A DNA stretch of 64,000 nt from Owenia fusiformis (GCA_903813345.2 CAIIXF020000002.1:2520001-2584000), one strand, 5' to 3'. Counted from the first letter of the stretch, positions 1-11,833 are shown. Translations and numbers: made by a program. Notes: generated from the sequence alone by a model not told the origin.

Positions 1-240
1 ATCAAGGTGTGTGATCGGCACATCATGGTTTGTGAAGGGAAAAACGTTTGTGCGAGCCGCATAAGCATTTGTTCGACTTGTGTGCCCTGTTTGATGTCAT
101 GTTTAAACAATGCATACACAAATACGCATGTACAAGTGTGATTTTACAAACATAAAGTGTGCAAACTCGAACAAACCGCGTATGAAATCACACGGATTGT
201 GTATGCATTCTGCTAAACGCTATTCAATGTGTTAGAGATA
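1..240. other. No gene recognised
   Basis: No convincing ORF, RNA gene or known repeat is visible. The stretch is rich in short TGTG/CACA words and ends where a truncated MITE begins. Confidence 0.5.
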
Positions 241-446
241 TCACATAAATATTAAGTTTAAAACCAGTTTTGACGACCAAGAGAACATTTTGAGCATGTT
301 AGTTCTAGAGGACCTACCCGTTCGAGTACGTTCGATGAAGTTTGTAAACAGACCCCAAACTGTTCTAAGTACGTCCAGTCCGTTCGTACACAGCTGAAGC
401 CCGTTTCCGAGAACGTAGTGAGAACTAGTTTGGTGTGATAGTAGGG
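241..446. mobile_element. Truncated PIF/Harbinger-like MITE (one end only)
   Basis: The last ~200 bp match the corresponding end of the complete element at 16841-17419, including the terminal block reading ACTAGTTTGGTGTGATAGT then GGG. The other end is missing, so this copy is 5' truncated. It is followed by TTA, in keeping with the three-base TAA/TTA target preference of the family. The open frame across it (241-459, -) is not coding. Confidence 0.7.
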
Positions 447-1089
447 TTAAAATGATCAATTCTTGTAAAATTCAAAATAAATCTTATTTTTGGCTTGTTT
501 ATGCCACAATCGCACCCCTCCGGCTGAAAACCGAAATATTTTTGGTGATCGCACCTCCCCCTGACTGAAAGATGGCTACGCCCCTGTCCTATGTGGTTTA
601 AACTTTACCTAGGGCTTTTAAATGATTTCTATTTTAAAACTTACTAATGTGAACAAAGGGTGCGTCCAGTATGTCAGAACTAAAATGCAACAAATAGAAG
701 GAATTACATTTGTTTTACATCATTTGATATTCCTACGTACCCTCTGCTATGGGATCATTTGAGCTTCTCACCCACCTCTCTGGTCAACATAAGTCTCTTG
801 ACGCTAGAGCCAAAAATGAAAAAGGCAAAAAAACATCGAATCACAAACTTATTTAGGACATCGGCAACATGTTGCACTTTTTTATTGCAAAGCAAAACTG
901 CATATTTCGAATTCTTTGAGATAGACTTTAGTATTGAAGTATGTGAGTTGGATACTTTATTAATTATTATTGAAAAATGTTAACATTTTTATGAAACTTT
1001 TCCCCGGATATTGTTGTGACATGTTACTATAGCAACCGTTACTCTACATGTGCTTCGTTTTTTAAACTTTACTGTTTTAACTGCAATTT

Positions 1090-2215
1090 AGTTATTTATT
1101 TCTTTAGAAAAAATGTATATACAATAATAATACATGACTAATACTGACACCAAATGGCATATAAAAGTGTAATGTCAAGTATCAAAAAAAGTATCACTAG
1201 AAAAAATATAAAAAAAATATAGTCTAACTAGTTTACAAGGGTATATAGGTATATGAGTTTCATATATACAAGTATTTACATGATATAACATAGTACAATG
1301 CATACACTAAGCATGTATGTACGTTGTGTTTAAATGATGTGTCATGACTATTGTAATATACAATGCGTGGATAGTAAATAAAACTGTTTAATATGGAAGT
1401 TGTCACATTGACGGGTATTATAACTATGTGTATCGCAGTTTATTTGGAATTTGTATCGAGTAGAGAATTTAGTATTTGGTCACCATCTCTTACTTGGTAC
1501 ATGAAAATTGCTGTATTCAGCTTATTTATATCATATATATTCAGAAGATTCAGAAGATCCCAATGTACTGAGAAATATTTTTTTCTAAGTTTTTGATATG
1601 CTCTTTGAAAGTTAAATTGGCATCAATAGCTATTCCTAAGAAAGATATAGTGATGTCTTGCTTGAGTTTGGTGTCATTTATTTTGAGAAAGTGATTGTTA
1701 GACGTTTTACCTGGTCCAAAGAGAATCCATTTAGTTTTGTCAATGTTTAAAGAAAGTTTATTGGCATTGATCCAGTCACTGAGCTTTGAAAGTTCTTCAT
1801 TTGCGGTGTCAAATAGAGTGGGTAAATCTTTGCGAGAGGCCAAGAGATTGGTATCATCAGCAAATAGGATGAATTCAAAGAAATCAGAGGATTTGTAGAT
1901 GTCATTTATGTAAAGAAGAAATAAAATAGGACCAAGCACTGAACCTTGAGGGACACCATGAGATAATGAGGTTTGTTTAAAAATAACAGTCTGATGACGT
2001 TGAGTTAAGTAACTTTGAAACCATGAAAGGGTAACACCGCGCATTCCGTAGTGTGAAAGTTTATCTAATAATATATTATGATCAATAGTGTCAAATGCTT
2101 TTGAGAAGTCTAATGATATCCCTAGTGAAGGAATTTTGCTTTCATTTGCACATCTTATCTTTTCAATAAAAGTTAGAAGTGGCATGTATGTAGACTTTTT
2201 CTTCTTACAATGATG
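1090..2215 (-). pseudogene. LINE-a fragment, reverse transcriptase (copy A)
   Basis: The minus-strand ORF at 1550-2185 is the core of a non-LTR retrotransposon reverse transcriptase. It has the palm motif LDFSKAFDTIDH, then GVPQGSVLGP, then FADDTNLLAS, followed by the thumb region. The fragment lacks the start, endonuclease and most of the C-terminal domain. A 15-bp in-frame deletion just before the GVPQGS motif and a larger deletion near 1560 separate it from the better-preserved copy at 20040-20693. Low-complexity A+T-rich sequence from 1090 to 1390 is probably the element's 3' UTR. The motif style fits the CR1/L2/Jockey group, but I cannot place the clade. Confidence 0.85.
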
Positions 2216-2450
2216 ATCTTCAGATCAACCATGTATCATGTGAATCCCTGACCATCCAGCTTACCAACTCAAAAAATAAAAACACCCTAATCTCAATTAC
2301 ATATAAACCTCCTAACACTAATCAAGAGGAATTATATATTGATCTTCAAGCACTTCTTGATACTCCAAGGAAAAAAACAGTGTATATTCTTGGTGATTTT
2401 AATTGTGACATTTTAAAAGCAGAAAGCAACCATGCTACAATTTGCAATAC
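2216..2450 (+). pseudogene. LINE-a endonuclease fragment, inverted
   Basis: Read on the plus strand, this piece encodes an apurinic-type endonuclease stretch with TYKPPNTNQEEL and the typical ILGDFNCDIL motif of LINE ORF2, with a small gap near 2362. It abuts the reverse transcriptase fragment head to head at about 2215. That arrangement is the product expected of a 5' inversion during target-primed reverse transcription (twin priming). Confidence 0.75.
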
Positions 2451-2861
2451 TTAAATACAGTACAATATATATTGTTAGTACCTCAGTGTAAATACTCGCA
2501 TCTGATTGGTCAATTAGCGGTCAACATTTTTGCCTGTACCCCACCTGGGCATCATGGGATATCATATTATTGACCGCGTATGTTACTGTACTACACTTGT
2601 GAATAATGGGGAATATGACGTCATAATGTCTACAGAAAAAACATGGTAGACGGACATTTTGTAAACGTTGATGAAAGTCATATTTTGACTTTACTAGACG
2701 ACAAGTATAGCAAAATACAAATAGAAACGTAAAATTAACATAAATTTACTAATGAGTACGCATTGCTGGCGTGGTTCGGAGAAAAGATTGTGAAATGAAG
2801 CCATACCGATTGATGATTGTCATCTATATGTGTATTATTAGTTTCTTCGGACTAACAAAAC

Positions 2862-3027
2862 ATTTGTAGACCTCTCCATTCGGTCAACCGTCAAAATCAT
2901 ATACCTCGACTGTAAACCTTGAAACTACTGTTGACCTCGACCTTCGGTCTCTGTCAACAGTACTTTCTCGGTTTACAGTCTCGGTATACAATTTTGACGG
3001 TTGACCTCTGGAGAGGTCACAATTGTA
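2862..3027. repeat. Foldback palindrome upstream of transporter
   Basis: Two arms of about 75 bp fold on each other. The left arm runs from TAGACCTCTCC through GACTGTAAACC to CTGTTGACC. The right arm reads GTCAACAG, GGTTTACAGTC and GGAGAGGTCA. It sits about 95 bp 5' of the first usable ATG of the transporter and is present in both duplication copies. Confidence 0.75.
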
Positions 3028-3121
3028 TACTCGTAAAAGTAAGAGTCCAACATTTGCAGGCTTAAGACAAGGGAAATGGTTCCAAATGTTTTGGCCTCTT
3101 TCTCAAAGCATATGCAAATTT

Positions 3122-4647
3122 ATGAAAATTGTGACCCATATTGTATCTTGTTTAATATTCCAGGGTATGGTGTACTTTATATATGGCCCCACGTTGTTGG
3201 ACCTAAGACACCACCTCCAAATCGACATTACAGAAATGTCTACCGCTTTCACCATGATAGCGTTCGGATCCCTGATAGGCGCAATAGTGAGTGGATATCT
3301 TAACGACCGCTTCAATCAAGCGCTGTCACTTGGGATAGCGATGTTGACCAACATGGGCCTTGTTATCGCAGTACCTTACTTCAAACATATCGCTCCTTTT
3401 CTCGTGTGCTGGGGACTGATAGGTGTTGGGGCGTCGGTCGTATATACAGGTAATCTTATATTTATGTGAATAAAATTAATCAATTTCAAAAATTATTTAA
3501 TGATAGACAAAAGTATAGAGGTGAATATGTCAGAAATGCAAAAAATCTATCGATACTTATTGAACATAACAGTGAAGAATAGTCACAAACAATGTGATTT
3601 GATTTATTTACAGTACTGGTCGTGTTTGTGATAGCCATATGGGGGAAAAGAAGCAGCCCATTCGTGCAGTTTCTACATTTTTCACAGGGTGTTGGAGGTT
3701 GCATCGTCCCTCTTTTGGCAAACCCTTTCCTGGCGCCAACAAAATATGTAGACATTGAAAATAATGGAACATATTCCAACATGTCTAATGCAAGTTCTGG
3801 ACCAGACAATGCATCAATGGTTGCGGAGACTACTGAACCTAACTTTCTCATAAATGAAAACAATGATATAACGGAGTCCAGTGTCAAGTATGCTTACCTT
3901 ATTGTAGCTGTGTACTATGGGGTAGTGGGTCTGCTTTTCTTTCTTATTGCTATCAAAATGAAAACAATTCGTGCTTTGAGACAAGATGCCAAAACACTGA
4001 ACAATGAGCAACCGACAGAGTCAACTAAGGCACCACTTAATAAACGCTATAGGGTCAAAATGCTGTTCTTAGTGACTTTGATCTTTTACGCACATGGTGG
4101 AGTTCAAATAACCCTTAATGTACTTATAACGACTTTCTCCGTTGAAGAACTCCAATGGACAAAATATCTTGGAACAGCTATAGCGTCGGTTTCTGGAGGT
4201 GCAATTACCCTTTCATGTCTACTCGGAACTTTTGCAACTAAGATATTGTCGCAATCCCAAATGATATCAATACAGCTATTGATCATGCTCTTGTCAATGG
4301 TCACTATGGTAGTGTTTGTTCAGACGCACACTTATGTTTTATGGGTGACAGTCATTTTTACTGGATTATCAAGTGGCAGTATGATGGCTTCAATATATTC
4401 CTGGCTCCAAGAGAATGTGATGCCAGTAACGGGTATAGTAGTAAGCTGCAGTATGGTTGGTAAATCAGTGGGTGTGATGACAGTGCCCCTGTTGGCAGCT
4501 GGTCTAATGGAGAACGTACATTTCATGTGGTTTACGTATCTGCTACTTGGTATTGTTGTTTTGTTGGGGGTGATAGCCATATGCATATATGCATCTTTTA
4601 AAGTTCATATGAATAACCAAAACGCACAATGTGCTGTCGTGACATAA
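3122..4647 (+). CDS. MFSD4/NaGLT1-like sugar transporter, two exons
   Basis: Exons 3122-3449 and 3614-4647 join through a 164-bp GT-AG intron in phase 1, giving about 453 residues, close to the usual 480-odd for the family. It belongs to the major facilitator superfamily. GPTLLDL in the first membrane segment, the GSLIGAIVSGYLNDRFN loop 2-3 motif and the block WGKRSSPFVQFLHFSQG match sodium-dependent glucose transporter 1 (MFSD4B), a plasma-membrane sugar carrier. About twelve hydrophobic segments can be seen, split by a hydrophilic central loop. The start is uncertain. ATG 3122 gives a plausible first membrane helix, but CAG at 3161-3163 could be a phase-0 acceptor for an upstream exon I cannot see. 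It converges on the glycosyltransferase at 7500. The family call is firm; orthology to MFSD4B itself is not. Confidence 0.85.
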
Positions 4648-5834
4648 ATCTTTTATTTCCTTTAAAGATAACGCAGATCGTTTAAGCAAATTGAACGCTC
4701 GTTTTTGATGTTGCCTCTGCCTGTTCATATATCAATAGTTTAAGCTTGTATTCGCGAATGTGTGACGAAGTCATAGCTGACCTCGTTGGTCAGTCTACTT
4801 GTTTCACTTCACATCAGTTGATGTCACAATGATCTTATTCTGTTAATTATATTGATAATTATTGCGTTATTTTGATTAGTTTATATTTGTATTATAACCA
4901 TTGTTTTAGTGATCTTTGAACCCAGTGTGATATTTCACAATATCAACAGTTTAATTTCCAATGTTTTATCATCATATTAGAGCAGTTTTTAGGCATGAAC
5001 TATATCTAGAGCCAATCAAACGAAAGGATTATTCTTGAGATATGAGTGGCAGAAATGATATATGAAGTCGACTGATGGGAAATTTTGCAATGTTTAGTTA
5101 AGATGTTTATACGTTTCGATAGTTTTTGGCATCATCTTGAAGACTGCAAATTTCTGATAAACAAAGTAAAAAGCGATTAAACCTAACGACCTGGAGTACA
5201 ACTGACCAAAACATCAATACTGCTGTATATACTTTGCAAATGTTTATACCTTTATAATCTACATCACATTTTACGAATAATTGTATACTTTTTAGGGTGA
5301 AAATTGACTTATAAATATGTGTATCGGACATAAATTAGATAATGAGTTAAATTGGATAATTGGATTAAGCATCCAGAGTTCATGAGACGAGGCTCAGAGG
5401 TTTTGTCTAGACATTCCTTTCCCACCAAATTCTGCCAAATTCTCAAACTTTCGGTAAACATCCAAGATTCGTGGGCAGAAAATCATCACTATTCCTTATT
5501 GACTTTCTATAAAATTAAACATTTATTTTTAGGCCAATTTTAGTTAATGCGATTTCCTAATATTTTATTGGATAAGACCTCTTATTTCGGCTCTGCCCAT
5601 TTCAAAATTAAGATATAAAAGAGGCATTTTTGGCATTGAAACCTCAGAACCTCGTTGCGTGAACTCGGGACTAACCAAAAAACTGTATGTAACTGATTGA
5701 AATGATATTTTTGGACTTTAAATTTTCTTTAATAAATTTATATTTTAAACTATATTTGTTTTCATGTTTTGTAAAAGATAGAGAGACTCAACTTCGCCAC
5801 AAATGCAACTAACGGCTGGCGGCTATCGGATTAA
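4648..5834. other. Gene-free spacer, mostly unique to copy A
   Basis: A+T-rich DNA with no supportable ORF. Positions 4761-5805 have no counterpart in copy B, where the flanks are joined directly. Confidence 0.5.
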
Positions 5835-5934
5835 CCTACTATTTTATGACCAACTCATTTAAATATGAATGGAATAATAGCAGGTATTATTCATATTTAA
5901 ATGAGTTGCCCATAAAATTGTAGGTCATTCTCGA
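5835..5934. repeat. Hairpin, arms about 40 bp
   Basis: An imperfect inverted repeat centred on AATAATAGCAGGTATTATT. The arms share CAACTCATTTAAATATGAAT and extend outward to CCTAC/GTAGG. The same structure is conserved in copy B at 26629-26718. Confidence 0.75.
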
Positions 5935-6113
5935 TACAAGCTGAGTACAGACCATGTAGTATGCATAATTGTAGTTTGGCCATGCCCTGATAATTCAGTG
6001 GCGTGCCTTAATAAATTCTAAACTCTACAGCTCTATTACGTTTCATCACGTTAACGGGCACGGGAAACAATTCTAGAGTCTTGTTGAGCTTGCCATCACA
6101 AGATACCGTGATG

Positions 6114-6339
6114 CAGAGGGGGAGAAACCCCAGGGTTCAAAGATGACATACGCTTATAATGTAAATCTGTATAGAGATGACACCGTCGCTGATTGGTTTA
6201 GCGAGTCGATCGTTGATTGGTTTAAAACTAGGTCAATTTGAAAACTTTGAAAACCAAGATGGAGGGTAAGTACTCCCGGGAAAGGAGATGCGCGGAAATC
6301 GTATGTCATCAATTGAATCATGGGGTTTTCCCTCCTCTT
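6114..6339. mobile_element. 226-bp MITE with 8-bp target duplication
   Basis: Terminal inverted repeats (AGAGGGGGAGAAACCCCA against AAGAGGAGGGAAAACCCCA) continue into GATGACATACG/CGTATGTCATC. CCGTGATG flanks both sides (6106-6113 and 6340-6347). An 8-bp duplication suggests the hAT group. Copies also occur at 26941-27165 and, inverted, at 35240-35461. No coding capacity. Confidence 0.75.
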
Positions 6340-6798
6340 CCGTGATGTATGGTTTTAGAGATAAATGAACCTGCTGGAGAGAGCTACCACCAACTATTCA
6401 ACTTCTGTAATAGTGGTGAGGGGATAAGCTCTTAATTGGGCCCAATTTTCGTGTCAGTGACAGTTATAGAAAACTCTTAATTAAAGGCAAAATCAGATAT
6501 ATGGGGTGACAAAATTACAAGCAACATGTACAAATGACCTACAAATCTATTCCTTACCATCTCAAATACAATATCTCCCAAGAAATTCACGATATGTTGT
6601 CAATTGATGAAGTTATAATGGATTCAAAGTGCAAAAATGGGTGAAAAATGTTATTCTCCCAAATCATAAGAATGGTAACCCTTCTTATTGAAAAATAATA
6701 CATTATTGTAAAAATACTTGGGGATTTTTAGAAAATAGATATGAAAAGAAATGACATAAGCCAGAAATATTCTAAAATTGAAACAATTTTTTGTTAAC

Positions 6799-7343
6799 CC
6801 TACTAATTATCACACCAAACTAGTTCTCACTACGTTCTCGAAAACGGGCTTAAACTGTGCACGGACGGATTTGACGTACTAAGAAACCACTAAGAACCGT
6901 TTGGGATCTGTTTACAAACTTCATGAAGCTACTAGAACGAGTAGGTCCTCCAGAACTTAGAGCATGCTCAAAATTTTCTGGTGATCGTCAAAACGTTGCC
7001 AAATCGGTTTTAAACTGCGTGCGAACTGAATGAACGTAGCTACAACGTTCTACGGTCTATTTACGAACTGTCCCGGACTTTCCCGGACGGGGAATGTGAT
7101 TTAGAATTTTGAATCGATTCAAAATTCGATGGCGACCATACCGTTCTGTAATCAGGTCATGATGACCTTCTAGACTAAGAGACGCGTTATACGACGTTGC
7201 ACACCGACGTGGTGCGACCTGAACGAACTGCGAATGAGATGGACGTATTGAAGACTGTTTATGAACGAAGATTGAGCCCGTTTTACGACGTTTTCGTAGG
7301 ACTGGCAAGAACGGGTAAGAACTAGTTTGGTGCGAGAGGGGGG
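6799..7343. mobile_element. PIF/Harbinger-like MITE, 545 bp
   Basis: Complete element bounded by TAA on both sides. Its terminal inverted repeats contain ATCACACCAAACTAGTTCT and AGAACTAGTTTGGTGCGA. The internal sequence has no supportable protein. The three-base target duplication and ends beginning with CCC or GGG suggest the PIF/Harbinger superfamily. The copies at 16841-17419 and 27863-28408 show the same layout. Confidence 0.75.
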
Positions 7344-7499
7344 TAACAAGCAACACAGACACCTTTCAGATCGGAAAATAATTTTGCAGTTATCTAGAGG
7401 ACTTGACATGAGGATCAGTTTATCTTTTGAATTCTCGATTATGTCCCCTCTCAACCAGCGTGGTTCAAAAGTAAGCACTAACGTATTCTGAAGGTTGTT

Positions 7500-8503
7500 C
7501 TACTCATACCACATTCCATATTTTTTGAATCTTTCTATCTTTGGATCTAGTCCAATTTTAAAGTTGTTATGAATCATGACAACTGAGCGACGGTTCCAAT
7601 ACTTTTTAAAGTTCTGTCCTGTGACGAATTTTGTCCTGTCCAAAACTTTTATTTTAGGAGCACGATTGGTTTTTCGTTTCAACATAGGCCTTAAAATCCG
7701 ATTTACATACACTTGGTCGTGTGTTGAGAATTTAGCGTCTGTTGCAAGTTTAGCTACTTTTTTAAAGACCCGGATGGACGCATGCGTGTTTCTTACGAAC
7801 ATGAAGCCAGAATTAAGTTCTCCCTTGGCGATGTTTTCCTGTATGATAATGTCACAGTCGCTACAATTTAAATGCAGTAATGGATCCTTTTTGTAAACGA
7901 TATCACCGTCAGTCAACAATGTATTGTATCCAAGTTGTAAACATTGCAATAACCAGTGTATCTTTGCATTCGTCTCTTTGTTAAACTGCATTGTACCATA
8001 TCTCGCCAGTCCAGTTTTATTTGATTTAGTCCCAGCAAAATAGCATCGAACATCCATAGATTTCAATTTCCGAAAACTGAACTCATCTTTGCATATAGGT
8101 AACATAATATCTGTCAAATGTTTGTTTATTTTTTGAAGGGACAGTCTCATATTCCAAAACATTTTGAAATATGCCTTATCCACAAAAGTCAATATAACCA
8201 GGTTTTCCTTTGCATTGACCACGTGCTGCAAAGAATTTCTAAGAGAGGATTCTTTCCTAATTGCATCTACAAAATCTAATTTGACATGGTTTTCCTTTGC
8301 ATTGGCTACGCGTTGCAAATCATCTCGAAGAGAGGACGAATATGTCTGATTTGTATCCGCAAAACCTAGTTTGACCAGACTTCCATTTGCACTGGCAATG
8401 TGTTGCAAAGCATCTCGAATGGAAGAATACATCTGATTTGTATTATGTTTTTGCATCCACCATAGTAGGTATACAAGGAATGCAAAACATATTGCTGGTA
8501 TTA
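7500..8503 (-). CDS. Type II membrane glycosyltransferase (PF03407-like), copy A
   Basis: The ORF from 8456 to 7500 (318 residues) continues upstream in frame to a splice acceptor at 8504-8505. It thereby gains a hydrophobic anchor, IPAICFAFLVYLLWW. The intron is phase 1, so at least one 5' exon with the real start is missing here. The C-terminal two thirds resemble the nucleotide-diphospho-sugar transferase family. They have an LVILTFVDKAY first strand, LLQCLQLGYNTLLTDGDIVY with the metal-binding DxD (DGD), and a GFMFVRN block. The expected role is adding sugars to proteins or lipids in the Golgi; donor and acceptor cannot be read from the sequence. The stem holds three 29-30 residue repeats, each with an R-x-x-L-Q core and an ending like VKLDFVD (arginines at residues 14, 44 and 73 from the internal Met). 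It converges with the transporter at 3122-4647. Confidence 0.85.
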
Positions 8504-9147
8504 CTGCAAAATAAAATCATGGAATTGTTTATGTACTTAAGGATTTAAGCCCATGGCTCAATGAATTGCTGCTTATTTAAAACATGCATTTCGTGTATAA
8601 AGACTTTAAATGAAGGCATTAGCTCGGAATCATAAAATACTGCAAGATATGTGAGTGCATTTGATCATCCACAATTCATGGAATCGTGGGCTTGCAGTGA
8701 GTTACTTTCATCTACTGCATAATATTTTGTACAGCACTACAAAAATAAAATTTTGCAAGATTAATGCCATTTTGCTGTACATTATCCTACTTTGCGATGT
8801 ACGGTCTAACAAAAGTATATCAATAAAATCTGCATTTGTAATGAATAATGTTTTGCAATGCTATTTTCACTGGAAGTATTTTTTATGAAGTTCAATCGTT
8901 CAAAAAATTTTAAATAAATTTTTTATAATTAAGCGCGATTATAGGGCATAACAACATGTGGCCGGTCTAATTATACTGTTTGTTTTGATAAGGGTGTGCA
9001 AAGAGATATCAAAACTCTTGACACGCTCTTTACACGCGAGGTCTTTGCACCTCTTGACACGTCTTGGAATCTCTAGATACGCGGAGTTCCTAGACTATCT
9101 TTGCACGTCTAGAAATTGCTTGGAATTTCACATTTGACGCAGTGTTA

Positions 9148-10066
9148 AGTCTAGGGCTTAAATTCTTTTCACACATTTCATGTATGAAGGTAAAACCTCC
9201 CGCTGTCACCCAAGAGTAACCCGGCCATGTGACTTCCTACATGTAGCTTGTATTCCAATATCCATACTTTACTGATGAGTCAATCCGCCATATTAAATAG
9301 CAGCCCACATTCCCTTTGCCCAATCCGCCAAATTAAATAGCCCAAAATTTACAATAGTTCATTTCACCATTTTTTTAACTTTTGAACAAATGCGTTGTCT
9401 AAGGAAGGCAAACAATGGTACCTGTTACACTACCGGGTTAAATTGTTTAGTTACGAGGCATTTTGACAATAAAAACTTCGGAACCAATGATTTTGTGCCT
9501 GTGTAACACCTGAGCATCCTTTGCTACGAAGCAATTTATCAAAATGCTTCATTATGAAGCAATTAAACATGATGTGTAACTCTATATACAGTAGCTAGGC
9601 AAGGTGTGTCTGATTCCAGCCAATCAGAACACAGTATTTCACATATAGAACAGTGTGTGAAATATAAATAACACATGCAAGGTCACTAGTTAAACAGTTG
9701 TCATGGCGTCGGCGATGAATAGTGATTTCGTTCCTTTTGGATGATTTTGTAGAAAAACTTGCAATGTGTAAAAATAATTTAAACCCAAGACTCAATGCAT
9801 TGTAGCTGCTTCATTCCACTCAGGTGTTGTTTCCTAAACTTTGCATTCCTGCTGGGCGGTCATGCAAAGGTCTGGAAACAAAACCTTCATGGTATGATTC
9901 AGCAAACAATGCACTGAGTCCAGGGCTTAAATCCTTAAACCAATGCCTTCAGGGGATATGACTATTACCTCATTTACTTCTGTCTTGTATGGATTTATAT
10001 AATTTGGATCTCTTTCTACAAGCTGCAATTCTTGAGCTACCTGGAAAATAGATGTTTTTCACATTT
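9148..10066 (-). pseudogene. Partial duplicate of CCDC134 (exon 5 and flanking introns)
   Basis: Positions 9154-9400 match 52006-52255, and 9880-10066 match 52275-52466, both within the CCDC134 gene. The copied exon 5 is 9969-10040. It differs from the real exon (52369-52440) at one base, a silent GAC/GAT change, and keeps both splice sites. No other CCDC134 exon is present, so it cannot make the protein. The extra DNA at 9405-9870 contains a foldback (9424-9573) and a small MITE. A LINE interrupts the copy at 10067. Confidence 0.85.
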
Positions 10067-10216
10067 TTTTTTTTTTATATTTATTTATTTATTCATTTAT
10101 ATAATATAACAGTACAATATAGTCCTGCGGCTGGGCTTAAAGCATTATTAGCCACATCTAGAATACTTATATAAAGGGGTAAAAAATAAAAATTGTAAGC
10201 CTAAATGGTAAAAGGC

Positions 10217-11833
10217 TTAAACTGCCTGGGGTCTTTCGAAACACTGTCTGATAAAGAGAGCACTGGATGCAAGTATTTCATGGTTCTTACTAAGAGAAAG
10301 AGATGGGTGATCAAAGAGAAATAAGTCAAGTTTATCTTGTCTATTTTTGCATAAATGCCTGTAGTTCGGAAGTAAATCAAAAAGCTTCTGTTCAAAGCTT
10401 ATGTAGAATGGTTGTCGAATAGGACAAGAAAATATTATATGTTTTGTTGTTTCACTTTTGTCACCACATATACATTCAGGTGAGTTTACATTGACAAAGT
10501 TATGGGCATGAAGGTGAGCATTTAATATGAGGTCAACTCTTATTCTATTCAAATATATCTCGTCAGCCCTATTAATGCCCAACTCTGATGCCAATATAAT
10601 ATCATTATTTAAGAACAATTGACTAATATTATTCTTAAAAGTCTTGATTGTATCACAGTTTCTAATCTTGGAGCTCAATCCGTTGAACTCAGTCATACAC
10701 AAGAAGGTGGGAGATCTAGAGCGTATTCTTGAGCGACGTAGTGGAACTTGAAAAGGTATTACATTACGAATATCTCTGATATTTGTTTTTTTGTATTTGT
10801 CAAAAATTGTTGAAACATAATGAGGTACATTTCCACATTGCACTTTGAACATAAATGTAAGTCTATGTATCTTTCTACGAATCTCCAAGGTTGGCCAATT
10901 CAATACATGGAACAGTTTAGTAGACGAGGTTCCAGCAATTGTACCTGCACATATTGTTGCAGCTTTATAATAAAGCCTATCTAGACTCTTCAGAGTTGTT
11001 AGGTTTGCACATCCGTACAAAATATCATATAAATCAAAATGAGGCAGAATATAAGAGTTGAACATAAGCTTCAGATGTTTACCACCCAATTTTTTTGATA
11101 TACTTTTCAAGTGGTTTAGCAACTTATCAATTTTATTAGCTGATTCGATAATATGTGGTTCAAAGGTAAGCTGGCTATCAAAAACTAAACCAAGATGCTT
11201 GTGGTTATTTACCTTTGGAATAATGTCACCACCCAAAGACAAAGAAGGAGTAAGCAATTCTGCTTTCCTAGGGTCAAAGAAATTTAACTCAGCACTTTTA
11301 CTCGCTTTGAACTTTAATTTCCATTTGTCAGACCAATTGTAAATTGCATCTAGATCATTTTGTAATTCAGTCATCTTTATATCTATATCACCAGCTTGAA
11401 ATGGCTGGTAGATGGACGTATCGTCCGCATAGAGATAACATCTAGAGTCAATATGGTCAGTTATGTCATTGATATAGATAAGAAAAAGAAGAGGGCCTAA
11501 TATTGATCCTTGGGGAACTCCAGAGTTGATGTAACTTTCTTTTGACCATTCAGAACTTTGGCCATCGATGACAACTTTGACCCTGCGATTAGTTAAGTAT
11601 GATCTCAACAAAGAGCATACATCAGGACCGAAACCATAACTAGGAAGTTTATTCAAAAGAAGGTTATGAGGAATTGTGTCAAACGCGGCCGAGATGTCCA
11701 AAAATGCCGCTTTTACATTAAATCCTGCATCTAAATGCTCAGTCAAGTAATCAATTATTGTCAGTAACTGAAATTGAGTACTGTGGCCAGGTAAAAACCC
11801 ACTTTGTAGATTATATAATAAATTCTGATCCAC
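10217..11833 (-). pseudogene. LINE-b reverse transcriptase and C-terminal domain
   Basis: This 538-residue frame holds RT motifs SGFLPGHST, FLDISAAFDTIPH, GVPQGSILGPLLF and YADDTSIYQPF with both catalytic Asp of YADD. The thumb follows, then a C-terminal cysteine/histidine cluster CICGDKSETTKHIIFSC, typical of the end of LINE ORF2. The frame is intact from the fingers onward. It is separated from the upstream piece by a frame change between 11833 and 11890. Confidence 0.9.

Larger units (their letters stand above)
449..8912. repeat. Segmental duplication, copy A
   Basis: This block aligns collinearly with 17607-30002. Shared order: MITE remnant, inverted LINE fragment, foldback, transporter gene, hairpin, 226-bp MITE, Harbinger-like MITE, glycosyltransferase gene. 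Similarity stops abruptly at 8912 (copy B 30002) after a shared run of A and T. Relative to B, copy A lacks two later insertions and parts of the LINE, but retains about 1.05 kb (4761-5805) that B lacks. The junction in B has only a four-base microhomology (AATG), as expected of a simple deletion. Confidence 0.9.

Noticed and set aside
3023-3121. Upstream extension of the transporter frame to 3023
   Set aside because: The extra residues are polar and lie on the edge of the foldback; they lack family similarity.
7170-7478. ORFs within and beside the Harbinger-like MITE (also 28122-28427)
   Set aside because: They fall in inverted-repeat DNA without any transposase motif.
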